Source: Acidocella sp. 20-57-95
GTDB lineage: Bacteria; Pseudomonadota; Alphaproteobacteria; Acetobacterales; Acetobacteraceae
Length of the DNA stretch: 64,000 nt
Direction: 5' to 3'
NCBI GenBank assembly: GCA_002255575.1
Contig: NCAT01000008.1
Span: forward strand, 1-64,000
The notes under the pieces were generated by a model. The model saw only the letters and a program-made list of their open reading frames with translations. It made no database searches and had not been told where the DNA came from. The position numbers and the translations under genes are program-made. This document shows positions 36,191 to 43,946 of this stretch, piece by piece. How positions within the stretch are numbered: the first letter of the stretch is position 1; each line of letters starts with the position of its first letter.

Positions 36191-37020
36191 CGGATAAGGT
36201 TGTCTATGTCCGCAACCCCACGCGGCTTTATGCCATTGAGTTGGCAGACCCGGCATGGCGCGCCTCGATTGGATATCTGGCTTGTCATCCGCATGTTGAG
36301 GGGGGGCTCGCTGAAAACATCACGCTGAGCATTCGGCCAAATGGGCCGTTTGTCGCGTTGTGTGAGAACGGCAAGCCGCCACGGAATTTTGCAGCCATTG
36401 ATGAGGTGCGGGAGCATCTGCATGGTCGGTTTTTTCTGGAATCGATGCCGGTTGACCGGCCGTTGCTGCACGCGGCTTGCCTTAAATATAAAGACAGGCG
36501 GGTTTTGATTGTGGGTCCCAAAAATGCCGGTAAATCGACCTTAACGCTGGCGTTAGGATTGGCGGGCTTTGCGATTGAAGGTGACGAAAATGTATTGATC
36601 GACCTGCACGGCGTGACCGCCCGGCCACGGGCCTGCCGGGTGAAGGAAAGTTCTTTTAGCGTGCTGCCGATACTCGCCCCCCTGACGGAGAACACAGCGT
36701 TTATCACGGATTTTCATGGGCGAAAAATTTATAACGTGCCGCCTGATCTGCTCGGCCAGCCTTGGCGGATCGCGACCGGCAAGGTTGATCTGATTATTGT
36801 GATCCATGCCAACCATGGCGGCATGTCCTCGATCAGGCCGCTGCCACCCTTGGGGCTAACGCAGGAGATCATGGCGGAAACCGCGTTTCCGGCTGCCGGC
36901 AAGGCTCTTGGGGTAGCAGCCATAGCCAGAATGGTCTCCGGCGCGGCGGGGTATGACTTGTCCTCGGGGGACCTTTGGGGTGCCGTGGCGTGTATTAAAG
37001 CTGTTTTGAGTGCCGAATAA
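36187..37020 (+). CDS. HprK-related kinase (HPr-rel-A type)
   Basis: 277 residues. Walker A GPKNAGKST (110-118) follows a strand and the preceding LLHAACLKYKDRRVLIV, as in HPr kinase-like P-loop proteins. EGDENVLIDLHG is the metal/base region. It lacks HprK's N-terminal domain and HPr is not encoded nearby, so its substrate is probably not HPr. HprK-like kinases phosphorylate precursor peptides in some lasso-peptide clusters. Here the adjacent S74 proteins are candidate substrates (inference). Coupled to the PqqD-like gene by an ATGA overlap. Confidence 0.82.
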   Translation: MTDKVVYVRNPTRLYAIELADPAWRASIGYLACHPHVEGGLAENITLSIRPNGPFVALCENGKPPRNFAAIDEVREHLHGRFFLESMPVDRPLLHAACLKYKDRRVLIVGPKNAGKSTLTLALGLAGFAIEGDENVLIDLHGVTARPRACRVKESSFSVLPILAPLTENTAFITDFHGRKIYNVPPDLLGQPWRIATGKVDLIIVIHANHGGMSSIRPLPPLGLTQEIMAETAFPAAGKALGVAAIARMVSGAAGYDLSSGDLWGAVACIKAVLSAE

Positions 37021-37075
37021 TTCTTGCTATGGCCGGACCGGTTCGCTATGATTCAATGCCTTCCGGGAGATCAGC

Positions 37076-37480
37076 ATGTCAGATTTAGACCGTAATCTTA
37101 TTGACGCGAACCAGGCCACCCATAATGGGCAGGAGCGCAGCTTTGTTAAACGGCGTGCCCTGTTTGGGATGATTACCAAAACAGCCTTTGTGGCGCCTGT
37201 TGTAGCATCTTTTGCACTCGATTCATTATCGCTCGACAAGGCGCATGCACTTACGGCGAATGGTTCAGGCGTCTTGCTGTCCGCATCGGATATTCGGCTG
37301 AAGAAAAATATCCGCCGCGTTGGGACGCATGCGCTGGGCATAGGGCTATACGAGTTTAGCTATCTTGGCAGCAATATGCGCCACACCGGCGTGATGGCTC
37401 AGGAAGTACTAACGGTCGCCCCCCATGCGGTTGTCACTGGCCCTGATGGTTTCTACCGCGTGGATTACAGCGCGCTCTGA
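37076..37480 (+). CDS. Small Tat-like leader/S74 self-cleaving protein, copy 1
   Basis: 134 residues. An N-terminal polar segment is followed by a twin-Arg hydrophobic leader (KRRALFGMITKTAFVAPVVA) ending with an AHA signal-peptidase-like site (residues 56-58), a short ALTANGSGV linker, and a compact peptidase S74/intramolecular-chaperone domain (71-134: SDIRLKKNI, LGIGLYEFSYLG, HTGVMAQEVL, FYRVDYSAL). S71 and K76 keep the Ser-Lys spacing of self-cleaving S74 domains. The helical C-terminal part of phage versions is missing. A GGGAG site precedes the ATG. The next gene is a close paralogue. No phage genes are nearby. Confidence 0.8.
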   Translation: MSDLDRNLIDANQATHNGQERSFVKRRALFGMITKTAFVAPVVASFALDSLSLDKAHALTANGSGVLLSASDIRLKKNIRRVGTHALGIGLYEFSYLGSNMRHTGVMAQEVLTVAPHAVVTGPDGFYRVDYSAL

Positions 37481-37518
37481 CTTCGAGTTAACACGTATTT
37501 CTGCAAGGAGAGTTTCTA

Positions 37519-37926
37519 ATGCCCGATACCGACCCTAAAATTTCTGGTGCGACAAAAGCAGCGCATGAGGGTCAGGAACGCAGTGACGTGAAGCGCCGGG
37601 CTTTGTTTGGAATGATTACCAAAACAGCTTTTGTGGCGCCTGTTGTAGCATCTTTTGCGCTTGATTCATTGTCGCTCGACAAAGCGCATGCACTTACGGC
37701 GAATGGTTCGGGCGTCGCGATCCTCTCAGACATACGGTTGAAGAAAGATATCCGCCGGATTGGTACTCATTCCTTGGGAATTGGTCTATACGAATATAGC
37801 TATTTGGGTAGCAATATTCGCCATACTGGCGTGATGGCACAGGAAGTGCTGCGTGTAGCACCCCATGCGGTGATCACCGGGGCAAACGGTTTTTACAGCG
37901 TTGATTATAGCCTGATTGGGCTCTGA
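37519..37926 (+). CDS. Small Tat-like leader/S74 self-cleaving protein, copy 2
   Basis: 135 residues, a tandem paralogue of the preceding gene. About 40 residues (KRRALFGMITKTAFVAPVVA through NGSGV, about 25-66) are identical to copy 1, and the DNA of this stretch is nearly identical too. The N-terminal 24 residues and the S74 part diverge moderately (SDIRLKKDI, LGIGLYEYSYLG, HTGVMAQEVL, FYSVDYSLIGL). The putative catalytic pair is S70 and K75. A strong AGGAGAG site precedes the ATG. It ends at the start of the GT2 gene, so both S74 proteins lie inside the modification cluster and are its likely substrates. Confidence 0.8.
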   Translation: MPDTDPKISGATKAAHEGQERSDVKRRALFGMITKTAFVAPVVASFALDSLSLDKAHALTANGSGVAILSDIRLKKDIRRIGTHSLGIGLYEYSYLGSNIRHTGVMAQEVLRVAPHAVITGANGFYSVDYSLIGL

Positions 37927-39047
37927 GGACTGTTCTGCTTCCGGGTATTTCGGCAGCACTAATCGTTCGAGATGAAGCAGGCTTCATTGAAGACTGCCTT
38001 TTGTCCCTTGTTGGCGTGGTGGATGAAATCGTGCTGGTTGATACTGGCTCGCGGGACGACACGCTTACGATTGCAGGAAAATATCAGATAAGAATTGAAC
38101 ATTTTAGCTGGTGCAATGATTTCTCGGCAGCACGTAACTATGCGCTGTCCTGTGCACGGCATGAATGGATATTATACATTGATGCTGATGAGCGTTTTTA
38201 TGTGCCAGATGAGACCGCCTTTCGTGCGGCCTTGGCTGACCGCAAGAAAGCGGCCTGGAAGCTAAGGCTACACCCGAGGCTCAACTGGACAGCTTATTCT
38301 GAACTGCGGATTTTCCGTAATGACGCGCGCATCCGTTTTGAAGGCGAAATTCATGAGAGGGTCCATCCATCGGTCAATGCGGTGTGTGCAGCCGATGGGG
38401 TAAGTATCGGCGTTTGTAATGTCGCAATTCAACATGTTGGGTATGAGGCGGACCAAACATACAAGCTTGCGCGCAATATTCCGCTACTGCAAGCCTATCT
38501 CGCCCGCGAGCCAAGCCGGGTTTATTGCTGGTGGCATTTGGGTGAGCAGTTCCGACTGGCAGGTAATGAGGATGCAGCACGAGCAGCCTGGCAAAGCGGG
38601 GTGGCCGCTGTACGGGCACAATCCGTTGCGCAAACAGAGACATCAGACAGTATGGTGTTTTCAGCATTGATTATTTCGCGCCATCAAGCCGGGCTACCAA
38701 TAGATGAATTGTTAGACCAAGCGTTGCAGCTATTTCCAAGCCAACTCACGCTGCAATGGATGGCGGGAAAATATGCGCTGGAGCGCAACGAGACCGACAC
38801 TGCGCGCGACATATTTAGCAGGCTCGCCGCAATTAAGGGGGATATTTTTTTTGATGAACAGATCGCTTATGACCGTGCCCTGTTCACCCATACCGTGCAG
38901 GAATCGCTTGCATTGACAGAATTTCGGGCTGGTCATTTCGCACTTGCTGCTTGGCATTACCGGCAAGCTGCCAATACATCGCCGGATGCAAACGCGCTGC
39001 AGATTAAGGCCTCACTTGCCGCCGCCAAGGCCTTGCGCACGGCCTGA
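37923..39047 (+). CDS. GT2 glycosyltransferase with TPR-like C-terminus (SunS-like)
   Basis: The GT2 N-terminus is clear in the frame from 37923: ISAALIVRDEAGFIEDCLLS, then EIVLVDTGSRDDTLTIA, DFSAARNYALSCARHEWILY and IDADERF (DxD). No ATG, GTG or TTG lies upstream of this core. The first ordinary start (TTG 38001) would remove strand beta-1, so a CTG at 37923 overlapping the S74 stop (CTGA) is proposed. Residues after about 170 form helical TPR-like pairs (VYCWWHLGEQFRLAGNEDAA). This arrangement resembles SunS, which glycosylates cysteine in glycocins. The stop overlaps the convergent nucleotidyltransferase gene by 36 nt. Confidence 0.78.
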   Translation: MRTVLLPGISAALIVRDEAGFIEDCLLSLVGVVDEIVLVDTGSRDDTLTIAGKYQIRIEHFSWCNDFSAARNYALSCARHEWILYIDADERFYVPDETAFRAALADRKKAAWKLRLHPRLNWTAYSELRIFRNDARIRFEGEIHERVHPSVNAVCAADGVSIGVCNVAIQHVGYEADQTYKLARNIPLLQAYLAREPSRVYCWWHLGEQFRLAGNEDAARAAWQSGVAAVRAQSVAQTETSDSMVFSALIISRHQAGLPIDELLDQALQLFPSQLTLQWMAGKYALERNETDTARDIFSRLAAIKGDIFFDEQIAYDRALFTHTVQESLALTEFRAGHFALAAWHYRQAANTSPDANALQIKASLAAAKALRTA

Positions 39048-40214
39048 AAGCCGGATGTTGAGCGTACTTCGATAGCGTTTTAATAAAAACCACAAATGCT
39101 GCAACCGTAACGAGATGCCAACCTTGTGCGGTGGAACCGCGTAGCGGACCGCCATCACCTCGGCAGAAAACCCGCGCCGCAGTTGCCGTAAAATGAACCG
39201 CACACGTCGGATTATTTCGGGTTGACCGGCTTCTGCAAAACACCCATGCACCTGATGGTGGGCGGTTTCTGGTAATGGCAGGGAAGGGGGTAAGGCAAGC
39301 CCGTAAATGTCTCGCGCCTGCAAGCACCAGCTTGCGAAAACAATATCGCTGCCGACAGCGCGAGTTTGTTCGATAAGTTTCGTCCACTCAGCAACATTAA
39401 ATGTCGCAGCTAGACTGCTAAATTCCCAAAGTGATTTCAGCGCTAATGTGTGCAGATTAAAGCCGTTATCTGAAACCTGATGATGCAACATAGCATGCAA
39501 AGCTTGCCAGATAGGGGGTAACACCAACGCCGCCTCACGCGCGCTTGGCATGGCGGCAGGCTCGGCCACCTGCCAGACAAATTCTGTCGGCATGAGGTTA
39601 AGGCTCAACAGTGCCAAGGGTTCTGTATGCAGTTCAATCATTCCGTGCCGGCCAGGCTTATGCAGTTCCGGCAAATGATGACTGCGTAAATTTGTGGGCT
39701 CGTTGGCAATATAGCCAATATTAACCAGGGCGGTGACCGCCGCCGCCGCGTGAGTTGGTGGAATTAGTAAGTCCATATCGCGCATCGGTCGCGCAGCTTC
39801 CCATGAGGTCTCTGGCGCCAATAAGTAACGAGCCCCCTTCAATAGCAGCGGGGTAATGCCAACTTGATTCAAAGCTGAGATGCAATTTAACAATTGTTCG
39901 CGTAAATCATGCTGGCGTGCGAGGTGCGTATTAAACTCTTCTGTCAGACGTGTCGTAATAAAGCTGCTGCGCCTTTCGGCGGACAATGTTTTTGGCGGCG
40001 GAATAAGCAGAGAATGCTTTTTCAGAGACCAAATCAATGGTGGCAATAAATCCTGTCGTGATGCAAATTCGACGAGCTCCTGCCATGCAAACCCTGATTT
40101 TAAACAGACGGATCGCAGCGCCACCGCATCTTCAAAGCTGGTGTTTATTTTTAAAATTGTCCCCAGTAATTTCAGTAAATTACGGTCCGCTATGCGTGGG
40201 GGCAGCCATTCCAT
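39012..40214 (-). CDS. NTP_transf_5-type nucleotidyltransferase
   Basis: 400 residues. The mid-domain nucleotidyltransferase core reads ITPLLLKGARYLLAPETSWE then ARPMRDMDLLIPP, where KG and DxD are family marks. The flanks are helical. NTP_transf_5 proteins occur with PqqD-like and HprK-related genes (HPr-rel-A set) and in some lasso-peptide clusters. A nucleotidyl- or phosphate-transfer step on a peptide is suspected but unproven. It is convergent to the GT2 gene with a 36-nt overlap, so it is transcribed from its own promoter right of 40214. Confidence 0.82.
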   Translation of the reverse strand: MEWLPPRIADRNLLKLLGTILKINTSFEDAVALRSVCLKSGFAWQELVEFASRQDLLPPLIWSLKKHSLLIPPPKTLSAERRSSFITTRLTEEFNTHLARQHDLREQLLNCISALNQVGITPLLLKGARYLLAPETSWEAARPMRDMDLLIPPTHAAAAVTALVNIGYIANEPTNLRSHHLPELHKPGRHGMIELHTEPLALLSLNLMPTEFVWQVAEPAAMPSAREAALVLPPIWQALHAMLHHQVSDNGFNLHTLALKSLWEFSSLAATFNVAEWTKLIEQTRAVGSDIVFASWCLQARDIYGLALPPSLPLPETAHHQVHGCFAEAGQPEIIRRVRFILRQLRRGFSAEVMAVRYAVPPHKVGISLRLQHLWFLLKRYRSTLNIRLSGRAQGLGGGK

Positions 40215-40552
40215 AGTGCAAAATTGCTATGAAAGAGGCGCGCCGTAAAGGGATGATATATATGTCAGATGATGAAAGCCGTAATGTTTCTTGTTGCGGC
40301 AATTTTCTTCATAGAGTGGTCTAAATCATAAGGTCACTTAAGAGGCAAATCTGGCCGCGACTCCATATGGCTGATCTTTCAAAAAACATGAACTTTTGGA
40401 TAATGTTTATCAAGCAATTCTTCAAAGCTGCTTGCGCGCGTTGTCCTATAAAAACTTATGACGCGGTAGCTATATAACCTACGCGGATAACTGGATTTGA
40501 GACACAAACCGATATACGCGAACATGTTAAACTGCGTGGTATTTTGAAGCTG
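40215..40552. other. Intergenic region between divergent-end transcription units
   Basis: 338 AT-rich nt. It should include the promoter of the nucleotidyltransferase gene and the 3' end of the liv operon on the minus strand. No gene, strong hairpin or repeat was recognised. Confidence 0.5.
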
Positions 40553-41260
40553 CTACGCGTGTGAAATACCGGCCAGCGTTTCCATCCGTTCACGGTCAGA
40601 ATCTAACTCACGCGCTGTGCCATCGAACACCACCTCGCCATCGCTCAGCACATAGGCGCGGTCAGCCAATTGGAGTGCTAAGAATACATTCTGCTCGACC
40701 AGCAGTACTGCAATGCCCTCTTCCTTCATCTTGCCAATAGTACGCATGACCTCCTGCACAATGACGGGTGCCAGGCCCTGGCTCGGTTCATCGAGAATCA
40801 GGAATTTTGGATTCAGCAATAATGCCCGCGCAATTGAGAGCATCTCCTGTTCACCGCCGGATAATTTGCCACCCTTGCTGGTGCGTCGCTCATCCAGGCG
40901 AGGGAACAGCTTATAGACCGTGTCGATCTGCCAGCGTCCTTTGGTGACAGGCGGCACCAGTAGATTTTCATGTACGGTGAGGTGCCCGAAAATCTTTCGG
41001 CCCTCAGGTACATAACCCACCCCTGACTGGGCAATTCGGTATGGTGCCCATTTGGTGGTGTTCTGGCCAAAAATTGTGATGCTACCCTCACGCGCCGGTG
41101 TTAGCCCCATGATCGAGCGCATCGTGGTGGTTTTGCCAGCACCGTTGCGGCCCAGCAGCGCCACTAACTCGCCTTCACGAACCTCCATGGAAACGCCATG
41201 CAGAATATGGCTTTTGCCGTAATAGGTATGGATATTGTCGGCCCGAAATACCACGCTCAT
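40553..41260 (-). CDS. LivF-type ABC ATPase
   Basis: 235 residues. Walker A GRNGAGKTT, signature LSGGEQEMLSIARALL, Walker B FLILDEPSQGLAP, followed by LLVEQNVFLALQLAD. Last gene of a minus-strand liv-type operon (binding protein-livH-livM-livG-livF). It overlaps livG by 4 nt. The substrate may be an amino acid, amide or other small organic molecule and cannot be read from the ATPase. Confidence 0.93.
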   Translation of the reverse strand: MSVVFRADNIHTYYGKSHILHGVSMEVREGELVALLGRNGAGKTTTMRSIMGLTPAREGSITIFGQNTTKWAPYRIAQSGVGYVPEGRKIFGHLTVHENLLVPPVTKGRWQIDTVYKLFPRLDERRTSKGGKLSGGEQEMLSIARALLLNPKFLILDEPSQGLAPVIVQEVMRTIGKMKEEGIAVLLVEQNVFLALQLADRAYVLSDGEVVFDGTARELDSDRERMETLAGISHA

Positions 41261-42006
41261 GCCGCTTGCCCCAGATAGGCGGCCTGCACCCGCGGGTTAT
41301 CGGCAATTTCCTTCGCAGTACCTTCCGCCAGCATGGTGCCGTTATCTAAAACTGTAATACGGTCTGCCACGCCAAATACAATATTCATGTCGTGCTCGAT
41401 AAAGAGAATGGTAATATTTTGTGTCTTGTTCAAACTGCGGATCAGGTCGGTCATATGGTTGGTTTCCTCATCGCCCATGCCGGCGGTGGGTTCATCCAGT
41501 AATAACAGCTTTGGGTGCCGTGAAAGCGCAATTCCCACCTCCACCACGCGCTGGTCGCCATGGCTCATCTCGCCTGCCACCCGGTCGGCCTTATGGGAGA
41601 TTTTTACAATCTCCATCAATTCTTCAACGCGGGCGTTTACTTTGGCGCGTGTCGCGGCATTGATCCAAGGCCGCAGGCTAATACCCATGGCCACTTCGAC
41701 CGCCACACGGATATTTTCATAGACGGTGAGGTCTAGAAAAATCTCGGTGATCTGGAAGGTACGAATAATGCCCTTTTTCACCAAAATAGCCGGATTGACC
41801 GCCATGATCGGCTCACCGTCAAACATGATGCTGCCATCACTTGGTGGGAAAAATCCGCTGATGAGGTTGAATAAGGTGGTCTTGCCGGCACCATTAGGAC
41901 CAATGACGGCTCGTAATTCACCAGGCTCCACGGTGAGTGAAATATTATTGAGGGCCGTCAGAGCGCCAAACCGCCGCGAGACATTCTGTAAGGTCAATAA
42001 ACTCAT
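41257..42006 (-). CDS. LivG-type ABC ATPase
   Basis: 249 residues from ATG at 42006, which has a strong GGAGGAG site. A longer upstream frame reaches 42165 but only duplicates the livM end. Walker A is GPNGAGKTT, the signature region is MSHGDQRVVEVGIALSRHPK, and Walker B is LLLLDEPTAGMGD. It forms the ATPase pair with the adjacent LivF protein. Overlaps of 4 nt on both sides indicate coupling. Confidence 0.93.
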   Translation of the reverse strand: MSLLTLQNVSRRFGALTALNNISLTVEPGELRAVIGPNGAGKTTLFNLISGFFPPSDGSIMFDGEPIMAVNPAILVKKGIIRTFQITEIFLDLTVYENIRVAVEVAMGISLRPWINAATRAKVNARVEELMEIVKISHKADRVAGEMSHGDQRVVEVGIALSRHPKLLLLDEPTAGMGDEETNHMTDLIRSLNKTQNITILFIEHDMNIVFGVADRITVLDNGTMLAEGTAKEIADNPRVQAAYLGQAA

Positions 42007-42995
42007 GACCGGCTCCTCCGGCGGAAAAAGCCCATGGCCCCAAGTGGAAAGAAAATAACTGATAGCACAAACACCAAGCCGATTACGGTCATCCAGTTTT
42101 GCGTGATTGAGCTGATATAATCTTGCACAAGCACAAAAATGAACGCACCAACCAGGGGCCCCCAAAAATTGCGCATGCCGCCTAGCACGCAGATGATGAG
42201 CAGGTTGCCAGACAACGTGTATTTCAGATTATCCGGCGAGGTAAAATTATCCAAAAGCGCATCCAGGCTGCCAGCAAGCGCCACCACAAAACCTGAAATA
42301 GCAAAAGACACTGCAATATAAACATCCACCCGGATGCCGAGAAATGTCAGACGCTTCTGGTTCTCACGGATCGCCACAAAAACATGGCCAAGCGGAGAAT
42401 TTAAAATAGTCCAAAGAATCCAGGACCCAACCGCAAAGCAAACCAGCACCAAGTAATAAAAGCTGGTCGTATGCAGGGAGATCGTGAAACCCGGCATATG
42501 GATCGGCTGGCGTGAGAAGCCAGTAAGACCATCTTCACCGCCCGTAAACGAATTCCAGCGCACGGCGATAAAATAGAACATCTGGCCGATGGCGATGGTG
42601 ATCATGGAAAAATAAATACCACGTCGGCGCACTGCGATTGGACCCAGTAAGGTGGCTGCTAAGCCGCCGATCATTGTTCCCACAGCGACCGCCAACAATG
42701 TTGAATGAGTATAATTGGCCAGCATCAGCCCGGTACCATAAGCGCCCAGGCCAAAATAGGCGGCGTGACCAAATGACAGACCGCCAGTAAACCCAAGCAG
42801 CAAATTTAACCCCATGGCTGCCAGCGCGAAAATCAGCACGCGCGAGGCGAGGTCGGTATAACCGCCCAGCAATGGCAACCAGACCGGCACGGTCAGGAGT
42901 GCGACCGCCAAACAGATGAACGCGTAGCGTTGCTGAAAAGCCGGTTTTTGGAGCGGGGCAGCATCGTGTTTTATTTCGGTAGCTTGCGAACTCAT
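42003..42995 (-). CDS. LivM-type ABC permease
   Basis: 330 residues with about 9-10 membrane segments. The conserved LIFALAAMGLNLLLGFTGGL, SFGHAAYFGLGAYG and GGMRNFWGPLVGAFIFV are typical. The coupling helix region VAIRENQKRLTFLGIRVDVY contacts the ATPases. It is coupled by 4-nt overlaps to livH and livG. Confidence 0.93.
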   Translation of the reverse strand: MSSQATEIKHDAAPLQKPAFQQRYAFICLAVALLTVPVWLPLLGGYTDLASRVLIFALAAMGLNLLLGFTGGLSFGHAAYFGLGAYGTGLMLANYTHSTLLAVAVGTMIGGLAATLLGPIAVRRRGIYFSMITIAIGQMFYFIAVRWNSFTGGEDGLTGFSRQPIHMPGFTISLHTTSFYYLVLVCFAVGSWILWTILNSPLGHVFVAIRENQKRLTFLGIRVDVYIAVSFAISGFVVALAGSLDALLDNFTSPDNLKYTLSGNLLIICVLGGMRNFWGPLVGAFIFVLVQDYISSITQNWMTVIGLVFVLSVIFFPLGAMGFFRRRSRS

Positions 42996-43855
42996 TCTAG
43001 CAACCCTTCCTGGCCAAACAGCCCTCGCGGCCGCGCCACCAGCATGATGCCCATAATAACGTAAATAATCACCTCGGTAGCGGCTGGATAAACCGCGGCT
43101 GTTACCCCGCTCGCCACACCGATAATCAATCCGCCGACAAGACTACCCAGCAAACTACCAACGCCACCAACAACAATGGCGACAAAGCTTGGCATGATCA
43201 ACTCATCACCCATCGTGGGGGTCAAGCCAATTTGGCCCGCCGCCAGAATGCCCGCGAGCCCGGCAAACATAATGCCCAACACAAAATTGGCAGACCGCAA
43301 AAGGTAGATATTCACGCCGACCGCGGCAATGGTTTCCAAATCTGAATTACCGGCGCGGATCCGAATGCCAAGCCGGGTGAATCTCAGGATTGCGAATAGC
43401 CCAATGGTGGAAATTATCGCCAGAGCGACCACGAACAAGCGATAACCGGTTATGAAGAAATACACATCTGAGAGAGGTTGATTCAGGAAGTCCGGAATCG
43501 TGAGCGGAACACCCTGCGCGCCCCAGATTGTCCGTAACAAATCCTGGATGATCAAGGCCAGGCCGAAGGTGGCCAGGAGCGAATAAAGCGGGTCGCGCAA
43601 ATATAGCCGCCGCACGATGAGCTGCTCAACAACATAGCCAACCGCACCGGCTAATATCGGTGCAATAAGCAACGCGCCCCAGAAACCCACATAGGGGATC
43701 AGCGTGTAGGCAAAGTAAGCCGCCATCGCCATGAACCCGCCATGGGCGAAATTAATCACGCCGTTGAGCCCCAGGATCAGCGACAGCCCAACCGCCATCA
43801 GCGCGTAAAACGCACCCTGGATGAGGCCATTAAAAGCATTGAACAAAATGACCAT
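42992..43855 (-). CDS. LivH-type ABC permease
   Basis: 287 residues. The FNGLIQGAFYALMAVGLSLI, GLNGVINFAHGGFMAMAAYF and AIVVGGVGSLLGSLVGGLII motifs identify the LivH family. GAGGAGAG lies upstream of the ATG. A terminator-like hairpin (43892-43923) separates it from the binding protein, so permease expression is probably lower. Confidence 0.92.
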   Translation of the reverse strand: MVILFNAFNGLIQGAFYALMAVGLSLILGLNGVINFAHGGFMAMAAYFAYTLIPYVGFWGALLIAPILAGAVGYVVEQLIVRRLYLRDPLYSLLATFGLALIIQDLLRTIWGAQGVPLTIPDFLNQPLSDVYFFITGYRLFVVALAIISTIGLFAILRFTRLGIRIRAGNSDLETIAAVGVNIYLLRSANFVLGIMFAGLAGILAAGQIGLTPTMGDELIMPSFVAIVVGGVGSLLGSLVGGLIIGVASGVTAAVYPAATEVIIYVIMGIMLVARPRGLFGQEGLLE

Positions 43856-43891
43856 TACGAACCAAACTCTCCTCGCCGGCAGCTTACGTTA

Positions 43892-43923
43892 AAAATTCCG
43901 CCGCATGACGGCGGCGGAATTTT
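43892..43923 (-). terminator. Terminator-like hairpin between the binding protein and livH
   Basis: aaaattccgccg (43892-43903) and cggcggaatttt (43912-43923) are perfect 12-bp inverted repeats around an 8-nt loop. On the minus strand the stem is GC-rich at its tip and runs into TTTTTA, so it can act as a partial Rho-independent terminator or mRNA stabiliser, raising the binding protein over the permease/ATPase genes. Confidence 0.75.
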
Positions 43924-43946
43924 ATCAATAGGTCGATAACGTCCGA

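Noticed and set aside
35927..37020. PQQ biosynthesis or classical lasso-peptide locus
   Set aside because: There is no PqqA/B/C/E, no lasso B2 protease and no asparagine-synthetase-like cyclase. Only the PqqD/HprK/NTP_transf_5 set is present.
37076..37926. Prophage tail-fibre fragments because of the S74 domain
   Set aside because: No other phage genes are near, both proteins are compact with secretion-type leaders, and they have good ribosome-binding sites and tandem conservation.
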